A DNA stretch of 52,177 nt from UBA1858 sp045105615 (GTDB lineage Bacteria; Pseudomonadota; Gammaproteobacteria; UBA4575), in assembly GCA_045105615.1 (NCBI GenBank), contig JBGCDS010000011.1:1-52177 (forward strand). Reading direction: 5' to 3'. A program made the position numbers and the translations under genes. This document shows positions 44,347 to 52,177 of the stretch, piece by piece. How positions within the stretch are numbered: the first letter of the stretch is position 1; every line of letters begins with the position of its first letter. The notes under the pieces were generated by a model. It was not told where the DNA came from. It worked only from the letters and a program-made list of their open reading frames with translations, and made no database searches.

Positions 44347-44682
44347 CTATAGAGAATATATAAAATTGACAACCTGATCAATTTCATCTTCAGTTAAAAT
44401 ACGATGTTTACCAAACGGAGGCATGACGGTAATAGGATTGAATTGGGTTTCATCCCAGATTCTTTTTCGTAGCAGGCTTTTATCTGGATAACGCTGTTTC
44501 ATGTTGGATAGTTCCGGCCCTATATTACCGGGACTTTCTCCGCCTTTGATGATGTGACAAGCGAGGCAATTGCCTTTGGTCCTGTCGAATGCTATTTGTT
44601 GACCGTCAGCATGCGCAGCAGTCATATTTAATAGTGCGGAGACAGTAAAGATTCTAATCGATGCTATACGTAGAGTGGGCAT
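44347..44682 (-). CDS. soxX: Cytochrome SoxX
   Basis: This is the small electron-accepting cytochrome subunit of SoxXA. A signal peptide (cleavage near AAHA, residue 25) precedes the CLACH heme site (C39, C42, H43) and the axial Met87 in TVMPPFGKHRILTEDEI. The length (111) is normal for a single-heme SoxX. It is the first clear sox gene of the cluster and follows the 52-residue ORF by 42 bases. Confidence 0.92.
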   Translation of the reverse strand: MPTLRIASIRIFTVSALLNMTAAHADGQQIAFDRTKGNCLACHIIKGGESPGNIGPELSNMKQRYPDKSLLRKRIWDETQFNPITVMPPFGKHRILTEDEIDQVVNFIYSL

Positions 44683-44724
44683 ATGATTCCAAACTAATTG
44701 GACCTAGAATGATGGCCAAGGTGC

Positions 44725-44883
44725 TTAGTGAGCGTTTATTTTAATATTCTTGCTTGTATGATAGCGTGACTCTAAACGCCTATCTACTAGTTTGGTGGTG
44801 TCTGTAGTGGTGATTTGCTTATTTAGAGATTTTTGGATGTTGTTATAAATCTCATTGGTTTGTGAACGAATTTTCTTATGCAT
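44725..44883 (-). CDS. Small ORF, 52 residues, upstream of soxX
   Basis: This short frame runs from ATG (44883-44881) to TAA, with GAGGA about five bases upstream of the ATG. It encodes a basic, hydrophilic peptide beginning MHKKIRSQTNEIYNNIQKS. It fills the only large gap between the glycan fusion gene and soxX and keeps the minus-strand gene run continuous. It has no signal peptide, membrane segment or known family. The strong ribosome binding site is the main support. Confidence 0.55.
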   Translation of the reverse strand: MHKKIRSQTNEIYNNIQKSLNKQITTTDTTKLVDRRLESRYHTSKNIKINAH

Positions 44884-44935
44884 AATATCCTCGTAACTGT
44901 AACGGCAGCCTGAGGAATTAGTTGATGGATTTATG

Positions 44936-47527
44936 CTATTTGGCTTGGTATTGTCCGGCTATTCTATAGTTGAGTTCTCTTAACTTACTGTTATTTATAT
45001 AAATATCTATTTTTTCCGTTGATCTTAAATTGTTTGCGTACGCGTCTATCTCAGATGCTTGTAATTCTTTTTCACTAAAAGCAACGAATATGACTGGATG
45101 TCCATGCCATTCCTTAGGGTCTGTCCATTGTTCATACATACTGGCAGTTCGACCGACTGCATTCCTAGATACAATATTTTCTACTTGCATATCTGTGTCA
45201 TAAAAACGTAGTGAGCTGGCAATTGACCATTTGCTTAGTCCAACTATGAGTGGTTTTTGTCCAGTTTCCTCTGTTAATTGTTTTTCAATAGCATTTAATT
45301 CTTGAGTTGCCTGTTTCCAGAAATAATGATTAGTGATTTGTGTGTCAATCTTGATTGGTAATCCCAATGCAGAGTAATGAAGTATTCCACCATATGCTAA
45401 GCACAGCGCTGCCGCCGAATACAATGTTAATTTGGTGAATATTTTTTTGTTAACAAAACTAGAAGTAGGGCTTAGTGCATAGGACATTAATGGAATGGTA
45501 ATTAGCCATATAGGTGCTGTCCAATGGAATCGAGGATAGTGAGTGAAACTAAAATAAATATATACAGATAATGGGATTAACGTGAATATTATAAAATATT
45601 GTTTATAGCTTTTGACTATAGAGGGATGTGTAATTTTTTCAGAGACTAGGGCGGATAAATTTTTGTAGGTGTTAAGTATGAATAATATAATAAATGGAGA
45701 TAACAGAATGACTAAATGGAGTAATAAATAATGCGTTGAAAATTCTGTTGAACGTTCTAAACGACGCGTTGTTTGAAATAGAAATGAATTCCACTCATTT
45801 TGCGCATTCCAATAGATAGTTGGCGAGAAAACTATTAGAGATGTGAGTCCCGCTATATATAGAATAGGTTGTTTCCACCACTGTCGAGAAGAGTGGTTGA
45901 CGAATAGAAAAATCATCATACTTAAAGCAATTAGGGCCATTGAATACTTTGAAAGCATGCCTATTCCTATACAAAGTCCTAAGCTTATCCAAGAGGCCGA
46001 TGAATTCTTAAATACTATTTTAGCAATAAAGTATAAACATGCTGCCCATAATGTTATCTGAAGGGCATCAGTAGTTGATAAGAATCCTGTTGCTGCTGTA
46101 AAGGGAATAGTCGAAGTGAGTAAAAGTGAAATATAGGCAGAGGTTTTATCAAATAGTAATGAGCTGAGTCGATAAACGAAATATAAAGTTGCTATTCCGC
46201 AGCAGTAGGATAATAACCTTACGCCAAACTCATTATCACCAAATATACTGGTTCCGATCCAGATTAGCCATGCGATCATGGGAGGATGGTCTAGATAGCC
46301 TATGCTTAGGTGTTCTTTGTAATTCCAATAATAAGCTTCATCGGGGATTAACTCGGTAGAACCTAGATATAGGAACCGTAATACCAAAATGAAGCTAGTA
46401 AAGCCTATGGCTAATACACGCCAATTTATTGATCCGTATTTGAAATTCTTGTTTGCTTCTAAGGGGAATACAATAAATGAAGCGCCGAAAAAATTGACTA
46501 TCGCAGCAGCTATAATGGCCGGATAGATAGCTAAGCTAGGACTGATGTTCAATAAGTTGATCAGTATTGCCAGTACGCCACCACGTATTGTTAACGCAAT
46601 GAGGCCAAAATAAAGATACTTAATTGCTTTGAATAGCCAGCTTTTAAATGAGTCATGAATGTATTTAAAAGACCATATGGAATTAAAAATATAGTTGAAA
46701 CCGGCGGCAATAAAAAAGCTACTAATATGAGCGTTACTGATGCCCCAACCTTTGCTTAGAAATAATTGAAAAAATAGTGCATCAATGACTACGCCAAGAA
46801 TACCCACTGTCATAAAGCGACCTGTGGTAGATCCACTGATTCGACCGCCACTTAATTCAAGCAAGCGCTGAAAATACTGTATTAGTTGTTTGCCAGATAA
46901 TTTTGATTCACCTAATACTCGATCTGTGAATACTATCGGTGTTTCGATGACTCTGAATTTGTCTAAACCGGAGGCAAGCAACTCTAGTAATACTTTATAT
47001 CCTCTTGCATCTTGATCTATATTTTTAAAGCATTCTTTTCGGCATGCAAAGAATCCTGAGGTAGTATCTTTTACATCCGTTAAAACTCTTGCTGGCAACC
47101 CTCCAAACCAAGATAAGAATCGTCTGTGAGCGGGCCAATCAGCAATGCCACCATCTTTGGTGTAACGGCTACCAACAACAACATCATGAGTGTCATCAAT
47201 GATAGGTTGAAGTAAGTATGGCACGCGCTCAATAGGATGACTTAAGTCAGCATCCATCACTAAAACATAGTCAGATTCGCTAGTGGTAACGCCTTCTATT
47301 ATGGCCTGCGTTAAGTCTGGGGTGCTAGTACGCTGTAATACTGATATCCAGCTGAAGCGTTTACTCCAGGCATTGATTTTTTCGATGGTGCTGTCTTTTG
47401 ACTGATCATCAACAAATAAAATTTTGAGATCACAGTTCTCAATAGTAATTTTAGTCAGACCCTCCAACAGAGGATCAATATTGTCTTGTTCATTCAGTGT
47501 AGGAATGATTATTGTGGCACTGCTCAT
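44936..47527 (-). CDS. GT2-GtrA-PMT fusion glycosyltransferase
   Basis: This is a triple fusion of 863 residues. The N-terminal GT2 domain of the dolichol-phosphate-mannose synthase type (ATIIIPTLNEQDNI, DADLSHP at 92-98) would make a polyprenyl-phosphate sugar. A GtrA-like membrane domain (about 235-355) could flip it. A C-terminal PMT/ArnT-like part (about 370-863, opening PDEAYYWNYKEHLSIGYLDHP) would transfer it. The three functions are usually on separate genes. The target is unknown; surface glycan is likely from context. Confidence 0.88.
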   Translation of the reverse strand: MSSATIIIPTLNEQDNIDPLLEGLTKITIENCDLKILFVDDQSKDSTIEKINAWSKRFSWISVLQRTSTPDLTQAIIEGVTTSESDYVLVMDADLSHPIERVPYLLQPIIDDTHDVVVGSRYTKDGGIADWPAHRRFLSWFGGLPARVLTDVKDTTSGFFACRKECFKNIDQDARGYKVLLELLASGLDKFRVIETPIVFTDRVLGESKLSGKQLIQYFQRLLELSGGRISGSTTGRFMTVGILGVVIDALFFQLFLSKGWGISNAHISSFFIAAGFNYIFNSIWSFKYIHDSFKSWLFKAIKYLYFGLIALTIRGGVLAILINLLNISPSLAIYPAIIAAAIVNFFGASFIVFPLEANKNFKYGSINWRVLAIGFTSFILVLRFLYLGSTELIPDEAYYWNYKEHLSIGYLDHPPMIAWLIWIGTSIFGDNEFGVRLLSYCCGIATLYFVYRLSSLLFDKTSAYISLLLTSTIPFTAATGFLSTTDALQITLWAACLYFIAKIVFKNSSASWISLGLCIGIGMLSKYSMALIALSMMIFLFVNHSSRQWWKQPILYIAGLTSLIVFSPTIYWNAQNEWNSFLFQTTRRLERSTEFSTHYLLLHLVILLSPFIILFILNTYKNLSALVSEKITHPSIVKSYKQYFIIFTLIPLSVYIYFSFTHYPRFHWTAPIWLITIPLMSYALSPTSSFVNKKIFTKLTLYSAAALCLAYGGILHYSALGLPIKIDTQITNHYFWKQATQELNAIEKQLTEETGQKPLIVGLSKWSIASSLRFYDTDMQVENIVSRNAVGRTASMYEQWTDPKEWHGHPVIFVAFSEKELQASEIDAYANNLRSTEKIDIYINNSKLRELNYRIAGQYQAK

Positions 47528-47556
47528 TGATTATTGAGTGAAAGACAGGTGGGTGG

Positions 47557-49230
47557 CTATTTGATATAGATGTTGGAGAAATGATACCAGAAATCAGAGT
47601 TATATACGTCAGGCTTACGATGAATTCTGCAATGAAAACCAATGCTAAGCTCTTCCCATGATTTATGATGTTGGATAACTTGCCAAAGTGAAGTGGCTCT
47701 TACTTTAATACATAGTTGACGTTGACTACAGAATTCAGAATTATACTTAGATTGAACATCTTTATAGTTCAAGATTTTGGTGCTGGCTTGCTGGCTAAAA
47801 TCGATAATTAAGCCTTTTCCTAGAGGGGTAAAATCAGATTCACAGGGAAGTAAATACAATATTAGATCATCTTTAAACTGGCTGGTTAAAAAGTATTCTT
47901 GAGTGCTGCTGAAGAATATCTCTTCTTCAGGTAGTTGCTCATGGTCCAGATATCTTTGGATCTCATCTCGTGAAATCGTGGTACGAGCCACTTTGCTAGA
48001 GCAGGCAGCGATTGATTTGCTGATGGTTATTTTGTCGGTGTTAATAGGGTCAATTGTTATGATGTTTGGATATAAATTGTTTATTTCACTGGCAATACTT
48101 TGTTGCGAGTTTTTAATGTTGTTTTTCTTTATGTATTCATCTCTGGGTGCAGCTTCAGAAAAATAACCTGCATAGGGCATATAAGATTTGGGTTTGCATA
48201 AGTCGATATATTTTGAGATAGATTTTTTTACTGAAAGATGCCTTTTATATGTGATCTGTGATTTTTTATCTTCGCTATAGTGATCAAAGCACCAGGGGTG
48301 GCCAGAAGCGCCAGCCGCAAAAGACGTTGCTAGAAAATCAATGTCTGTTGGGAGTACGTAGTGATTGAGTGCAGATGAATCAACCGTAATAAGCGCTTGT
48401 TTTTGACCGTAGCTGAGATATAAGCCGCTATCATCGCGAAAATCCCCAGACTTTAAAATTGATAGATAGATGTCAGATTCACCTAGTTTGTGAATCTGAT
48501 TGAATGCTAATGGAATAACATTGGTGAACCCTAGATTGCGTAATGGGTTTTCTGCTGATTTTGTTTTGAAGCTTGGGATAATGATAGGTATGTCGGGTCG
48601 ATGCTGGAAAACTTTTAGCAACGTTTCTTCATGCATGTGATCAGGGTGGTTATGTGAAATATACACGAGGTCAGCATTGAGTAATTTTTCCATAGCATCA
48701 TGACTCGGTGCAGGGTCATGCCACCACCCATTGAGAAAGCAAGGGCCTTGAATCCATGGGTCAGTAATAATATTGATCGAATCACAGGTGAATAGAAGAC
48801 TAGCATGCGCTAGAAAACGAATGTATAGATCATGTTCTTGTTGTCGTGACGAAATATTTTCAGGAAGTTTCAGATGAGTTGTTGGTTGATGAATCACAAC
48901 TTCATTATTTGTTATTTCAAAGGCCAGTTTTTCTTTAGACACATTGACATTGCTGTATTGGAGCTGATCTAAATCTAGTTTCCATCCATGTAAGGGGCAT
49001 TCTGCAAAACGACTGTTTTTACAGGGCTGTAAGGTTCCACTAGCATGGTCACATATGCGAGAAACAACCCAGTCGACTTGCTTGTCCTTAGATAATTTAA
49101 CAATATGTCTATCCTGGAAGTTTATACCAGGCTTGAGACTATCGATATCATAACGGTAGTTGCAATTATCGTTATTATTGATACTTTCAAATGAAGCTGC
49201 ATAGCGCAATTTAATATTTTCTTTGTTCAT
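47557..49230 (-). CDS. CMP-N-acetylneuraminate hydroxylase (CMAH)-like Rieske/metallo-hydrolase-fold protein
   Basis: The N-terminal Rieske 2Fe-2S domain has ligands C60-x-H62 and C78-x-x-H81 (CDH, CPLHGWKLD). A metallo-beta-lactamase-fold domain carries HNHPDH (193-198). Many stretches agree with animal CMAH as I recall it: FLAHASL, ITDPWIQGP, NADLVYISHNHPDH, RPDIPI, FAAGASGHPW, MPYAGYFSE, and the end ELSIGFHCRIHRKPDVYNSDFW. CMAH hydroxylates CMP-Neu5Ac to CMP-Neu5Gc using iron, oxygen and a cytochrome b5 system. A CMP-sialate synthetase gene is two genes upstream. Alternatives are an UlaG/RomA-type metal hydrolase with Rieske fusion, or a hydroxylase for another CMP-nonulosonate. No cytochrome b5 gene is seen. 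Confidence 0.82.
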   Translation of the reverse strand: MNKENIKLRYAASFESINNNDNCNYRYDIDSLKPGINFQDRHIVKLSKDKQVDWVVSRICDHASGTLQPCKNSRFAECPLHGWKLDLDQLQYSNVNVSKEKLAFEITNNEVVIHQPTTHLKLPENISSRQQEHDLYIRFLAHASLLFTCDSINIITDPWIQGPCFLNGWWHDPAPSHDAMEKLLNADLVYISHNHPDHMHEETLLKVFQHRPDIPIIIPSFKTKSAENPLRNLGFTNVIPLAFNQIHKLGESDIYLSILKSGDFRDDSGLYLSYGQKQALITVDSSALNHYVLPTDIDFLATSFAAGASGHPWCFDHYSEDKKSQITYKRHLSVKKSISKYIDLCKPKSYMPYAGYFSEAAPRDEYIKKNNIKNSQQSIASEINNLYPNIITIDPINTDKITISKSIAACSSKVARTTISRDEIQRYLDHEQLPEEEIFFSSTQEYFLTSQFKDDLILYLLPCESDFTPLGKGLIIDFSQQASTKILNYKDVQSKYNSEFCSQRQLCIKVRATSLWQVIQHHKSWEELSIGFHCRIHRKPDVYNSDFWYHFSNIYIK

Positions 49231-49260
49231 GGATTTAGATATAAATCTATATAATAATCG

Positions 49261-50616
49261 TTAACTATGTAGTTTGAATATATCATCTGAAATCTGAGAT
49301 ATATTTATAGCGGAGAAACGCCCAGTGAGATTTTGATAGCGTGCAATTCGTTCATGTAAATAATCTATATTAATGGGTGGAAATCGGTGTTTGTGGTAAG
49401 CAGCGCTGTTACGGTGAGATGATTTTCTGCTTTTGATTCTTTTTACCAATGTTCGTGCATTATTGTGTATTACGCTTGGAGCTCTAGCAATTGTGGTACG
49501 TTTAGCATAAGGCGTTTTTGTATAATGCTGAAATAAAGTGTTCACGATTTTGTCTGTTGCAAAATCACCCTTTAGGCTACTGATATGCTCTGAGAGCAGG
49601 TGGTAATTATTGCAGACACTCTTGTTTGTGGTTAGTAGAGGTTCGATTTTGTCGATTAACTGCTGGCTGTTGCTTGCGATATCACATAGAGCTTTAGGTA
49701 GCAGGTCATCTATTTGGTCGTTGGTGATAGGATAATAACCAAGCGTAGGCGTGTTTAGTATCGTTGCTTCTATAGAAGTAGTACAGCCATTTGAGATTAA
49801 GGCTTTTGATCCCATTATCCAAGGAATAACATTTCGACTGTTGGTTACTTTGATGTTTTTATGTTCAGCGAAAAGTTGTTGCCAGCTTCTAACATTCTCC
49901 GAGGGATGTGGGCGGACAATTATATTTATCGATGGAAAGGTGTTTGCTAATAAGGGGATGACATTTTTAAATTCATTGAAAAGTGTCTGTTTATGCTTAA
50001 ATCGATTGGCAATAAAATCGTTATCAGAATTCCCACTAAAATTTTTATCTCTATTTGCTTCATCGCTACCTACGGTGGGAATGTAATGATTAACCTGGCC
50101 GAAATTAGTATTAATGAGAATGTAATCACCATGTTCTTCAATGATTTTATTTTTTTCTGGACTGAAGTAACTACGTAATTCTGGTCTCAATATATCAATT
50201 CTTGGGTTGCCAGCTATGTGTATAGGTTGGTTGTTGTAGGAGGAGTAATTTTTAAATACTTGTGCATCACTATTACCCCATGCAAATACATGATCAATAT
50301 ATCCGAATGCAGTTGGTGATAATCGATGTATATAGTATTGATCGTCAGGCAGTCTTACTAAGCCTTCTTCGTCCCATGCAACAATTCTATGTCCTAAGCC
50401 ATGCATGATTTTAAACATTCTATTGCTGAATCTGCGCATGCTCTTAGCCAGGTAGATGGCATTACGAACTTTTGATGAGTGATGATGAATGTACGCACGT
50501 GATCCAATAATAGTATTGAAACCTTTTTCTGCTGCTGCGCAAGCGAGCAGTATTTTTCCGTCTAGTTCACGGACCTGGCTCTCAACAGGGATGAGTAAAG
50601 TGTCAAATGTACTCAT
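49261..50616 (-). CDS. Surface carbohydrate biosynthesis protein (GT-B/TagF-like)
   Basis: This is a soluble protein of 451 residues. The second half has a nucleotide-sugar transferase-like GT-B fold: INIIVRPHPSENVRSWQQLF and ISNGCTTSIEATILNTPTLG, as in CDP-glycerol and KpsC/TagF-like transferases and the surface-carbohydrate family of TIGR04396 type. It overlaps the synthetase gene (ATGA, 50613-50616), suggesting coupling with CMP-sugar supply. A nonulosonate transferase role is plausible but not proven. The C-terminal 100 residues are basic and unusual. Confidence 0.7.
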   Translation of the reverse strand: MSTFDTLLIPVESQVRELDGKILLACAAAEKGFNTIIGSRAYIHHHSSKVRNAIYLAKSMRRFSNRMFKIMHGLGHRIVAWDEEGLVRLPDDQYYIHRLSPTAFGYIDHVFAWGNSDAQVFKNYSSYNNQPIHIAGNPRIDILRPELRSYFSPEKNKIIEEHGDYILINTNFGQVNHYIPTVGSDEANRDKNFSGNSDNDFIANRFKHKQTLFNEFKNVIPLLANTFPSINIIVRPHPSENVRSWQQLFAEHKNIKVTNSRNVIPWIMGSKALISNGCTTSIEATILNTPTLGYYPITNDQIDDLLPKALCDIASNSQQLIDKIEPLLTTNKSVCNNYHLLSEHISSLKGDFATDKIVNTLFQHYTKTPYAKRTTIARAPSVIHNNARTLVKRIKSRKSSHRNSAAYHKHRFPPINIDYLHERIARYQNLTGRFSAINISQISDDIFKLHS

Positions 50617-51332
50617 AACTTGGTACTTAATTCACTTAGTAATACTTCTGCAAGTTTTAAATCAATTTCTTCATCGATATTCACCACGGGTCGTTCAATC
50701 ACAAGAGGCACGCATTGTTTCTCCATTAAATTATTTTTTTCCACTAGGCTTTCACGTGTCGTTGCATAACAAATTCCATTACGATGATAATAATTGGGGA
50801 TATGCTGACGGATAGAGTATTTGATTCCATCTTCTAGGTAGGGGTCTATAAATCCTGTGTCAGAGAATTGTAAGGTTTTGTGTGGAGTGTAGTGGCCCGG
50901 CGTCTTGCTAACGCTGGCAACGCTAAAGGCTTGTTTCTCTATTAATAAGTCCACAGCATTAATGATATCTTGTGGTGTTCTCATGGGACTGGTTGGCTCT
51001 AATAACACAGAGATATCAAATCTTTTGCTGTAATAATCTTCACAATATAACCAAGCGTGTTTCCATACATCAATAGACTTTGCATCATCTGTGGATAATT
51101 CTTTAGGGCGAGTAAAAGGTACGTCTATATTTGAATTTCGTGCATGCATGCAGATTTCAGCATCATCAGAACTTAAAACTACTGCATCTATCCAACTGAG
51201 TTGGTTGACGCACTCAGCGGTATGGGCGATGAGTGACTTGCCGTTGATATCTCGTAGGTTTTTACGTAATACGCCTTTGCTTCCACCGCGTGCTGGTATG
51301 ACAGCAAGAATGTTATGGTGCTTGTATGACAT
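50613..51332 (-). CDS. neuA: CMP-nonulosonate (sialic acid type) synthetase
   Basis: This enzyme activates a nonulosonic acid (Neu5Ac, legionaminic or pseudaminic acid) with CTP. The signature AVIPARGGSKGVLRKNL is at the N-terminus, with VLLEPTSPMRTPQDI and the end VERPVVNIDEEIDL; the length is 239. Without neuB, neuC or leg/pse genes in the window, the exact acid is not clear. It lies 19 bases after the methyltransferase gene and overlaps the next gene by four bases. Confidence 0.87.
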   Translation of the reverse strand: MSYKHHNILAVIPARGGSKGVLRKNLRDINGKSLIAHTAECVNQLSWIDAVVLSSDDAEICMHARNSNIDVPFTRPKELSTDDAKSIDVWKHAWLYCEDYYSKRFDISVLLEPTSPMRTPQDIINAVDLLIEKQAFSVASVSKTPGHYTPHKTLQFSDTGFIDPYLEDGIKYSIRQHIPNYYHRNGICYATTRESLVEKNNLMEKQCVPLVIERPVVNIDEEIDLKLAEVLLSELSTKL

Positions 51333-51351
51333 GATTGCTTGTGATTAGTAA

Positions 51352-52134
51352 CTAACGTTTTTCAGCGAGTATTGAAAAACCAACTGGAAATTTAGTATGT
51401 TCGCGCACTAAATTGTCTGTGAACTTTTCATCCCATTCTTTTAGTTGAGGCCAATGTTCTCCATAAAACCATTCTTCGGCCTTTTTTCGTTCTTCTGCCG
51501 GCATATATTCCAATGCTTGTAGCCAACAATAACCAATAGCGCTAAATGGTCCGCCATCAAGTTGTGTATCGATTGGCTCTAGGCCAACAGAGCGCATAAT
51601 TTCATACATGCCGTAGGGTGTGTAGCGCAGATAGTCATCAGGGATTTGGTGTAGTTCTCTTAATGTGGGTTCGAACACGAATACCTTGCCATTAGGTTTT
51701 GTGATTCTAGCCATTTCACTGAATAAAGCATGTTGATCTGCGATGTGGTGAACTAAGTTAGGTGCTAATACTAAATCAGCAATGTTATCGGCGAGGCCTG
51801 TGCTTTCGATTGGCGCACGCTTTGTAATTGGTACGCGTAAAAAATTTTCATCGACTACCTTGTCTTCATTGTATGCGCCGCGTTCATCTGCGCTATTGGG
51901 GCTACTATCGACTGAGATGAATTCTTGCTGGTGGAAATATGGGCCGACTAAACTAAGTCCGCCATACAATAGTCCACGCTCTAGCGAAACGACGGTGGAT
52001 GCAGGTGCTGCCTGCTGTCCTAGCTTTCTAATTTCACGTAATAATAAATCAAAATGCGGCAAGCGATCGATTAAGAAGACCTTTTCAGCAAGGACTTGAG
52101 TGTGCTTGTCTAGTTGGTCATTTGAGTAACTCAT
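51352..52134 (-). CDS. Class I SAM-dependent methyltransferase
   Basis: This is a Methyltransf_11-like protein of 260 residues. The Rossmann core is recognisable from the late motifs NIADLVLAPNLVHHIADQH and ARITKPNGKVFVFEP, but motif I is poorly conserved (VVSLERGLLYGGLSLVG instead of a DxGxGxG). This suggests altered or lost SAM binding, or a special substrate. As first gene of the minus-strand run it may modify the surface glycan. The upstream side is cut by the window end. Confidence 0.72.
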   Translation of the reverse strand: MSYSNDQLDKHTQVLAEKVFLIDRLPHFDLLLREIRKLGQQAAPASTVVSLERGLLYGGLSLVGPYFHQQEFISVDSSPNSADERGAYNEDKVVDENFLRVPITKRAPIESTGLADNIADLVLAPNLVHHIADQHALFSEMARITKPNGKVFVFEPTLRELHQIPDDYLRYTPYGMYEIMRSVGLEPIDTQLDGGPFSAIGYCWLQALEYMPAEERKKAEEWFYGEHWPQLKEWDEKFTDNLVREHTKFPVGFSILAEKR

Positions 52135-52177
52135 AGGCCTATTGTACTAGAAATATATGTGGGGATATCTGTTTAAT

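Noticed and set aside
47557..49230. Plain UlaG-like metallo-beta-lactamase hydrolase
   Set aside because: The N-terminal Rieske ligands and the CMAH-like pattern over the whole length, including the C-terminal end, fit CMAH better. A generic hydrolase name would hide this.
1..52177. CRISPR arrays, tRNA, rRNA, insertion sequences or phage genes
   Set aside because: I saw no regularly spaced repeats, cloverleaf-like genes, transposases, integrases or terminal inverted repeats in the window.

Overview
The window is a visibly AT-rich chromosomal segment of a gram-negative bacterium, most likely a gammaproteobacterium with a sulfur-oxidising lifestyle. This rests on an Xps-type type II secretion system (order E-F-G-H-I-J-K-L-M-N-D, as known from Xanthomonadaceae), Sox thiosulfate-oxidation genes, c-type cytochromes, an exosortase-linked exopolysaccharide locus and a surface-glycan operon. 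I see no phage, insertion sequence, CRISPR array, tRNA or rRNA.

Layout, plus strand first. 1-197: a strong hairpin terminator closes an upstream gene. 198-13712: gspA and gspB, then gspE to gspN and the lipoprotein secretin gspD. 13763-16503: a GAF-PAS-PAS HisKA_2 histidine kinase and a REC-ANTAR (RNA-binding antiterminator) response regulator. 16504-16986: a long, probably structured untranslated leader. 16987-20576: a secreted propeller-like protein and a secreted diheme cytochrome, closed by a good terminator. 20667-21716: a small membrane protein and a lipoprotein, both of unknown function. 21753-24258: a MASE1-PAS histidine kinase with a stand-alone receiver. 24466-28477: NAD-type malic enzyme, a DUF389 membrane protein, a DUF2237 protein, a spermidine-synthase-like protein and an 81-residue orphan. 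28599-31451: a PAS-GGDEF-EAL protein. 31452-31805: a regulatory gap with a Fur-box-like site. 31806-42693: the exosortase/EPS operon (export protein, outer-membrane barrel, Wzz-like chain-length protein, tyrosine-kinase-like ATPase, ExeA-type ATPase, exosortase-EpsI fusion, polyprenyl-phosphate sugar transferase, PrsT-like TPR lipoprotein).

The rest is on the minus strand and reads leftward from 52134: a methyltransferase, a CMP-nonulosonate (sialic acid type) synthetase, a GT-B-like surface carbohydrate protein, a Rieske plus metallo-beta-lactamase-fold protein that closely resembles vertebrate CMP-N-acetylneuraminate hydroxylase (CMAH), a GT2-GtrA-PMT triple fusion, a 52-residue small ORF, and then soxX, soxY, soxA and a soxK-like gene. 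soxZ and soxB are missing from this cluster. The minus-strand run collides tail-to-tail with the EPS operon.

The most interesting item is the CMAH-like gene beside a CMP-sialate synthetase gene. It suggests that this bacterium hydroxylates a CMP-activated nonulosonic acid, by analogy with animal CMP-Neu5Ac to CMP-Neu5Gc, to make a modified surface glycan. Other points of interest are a shared N-terminal amphipathic tag on GspB, GspE and (more weakly) the EPS kinase, all encoded beside ExeA-type ATPases; an ANTAR regulator directly upstream of a structured leader; and a sox cluster without soxZ.
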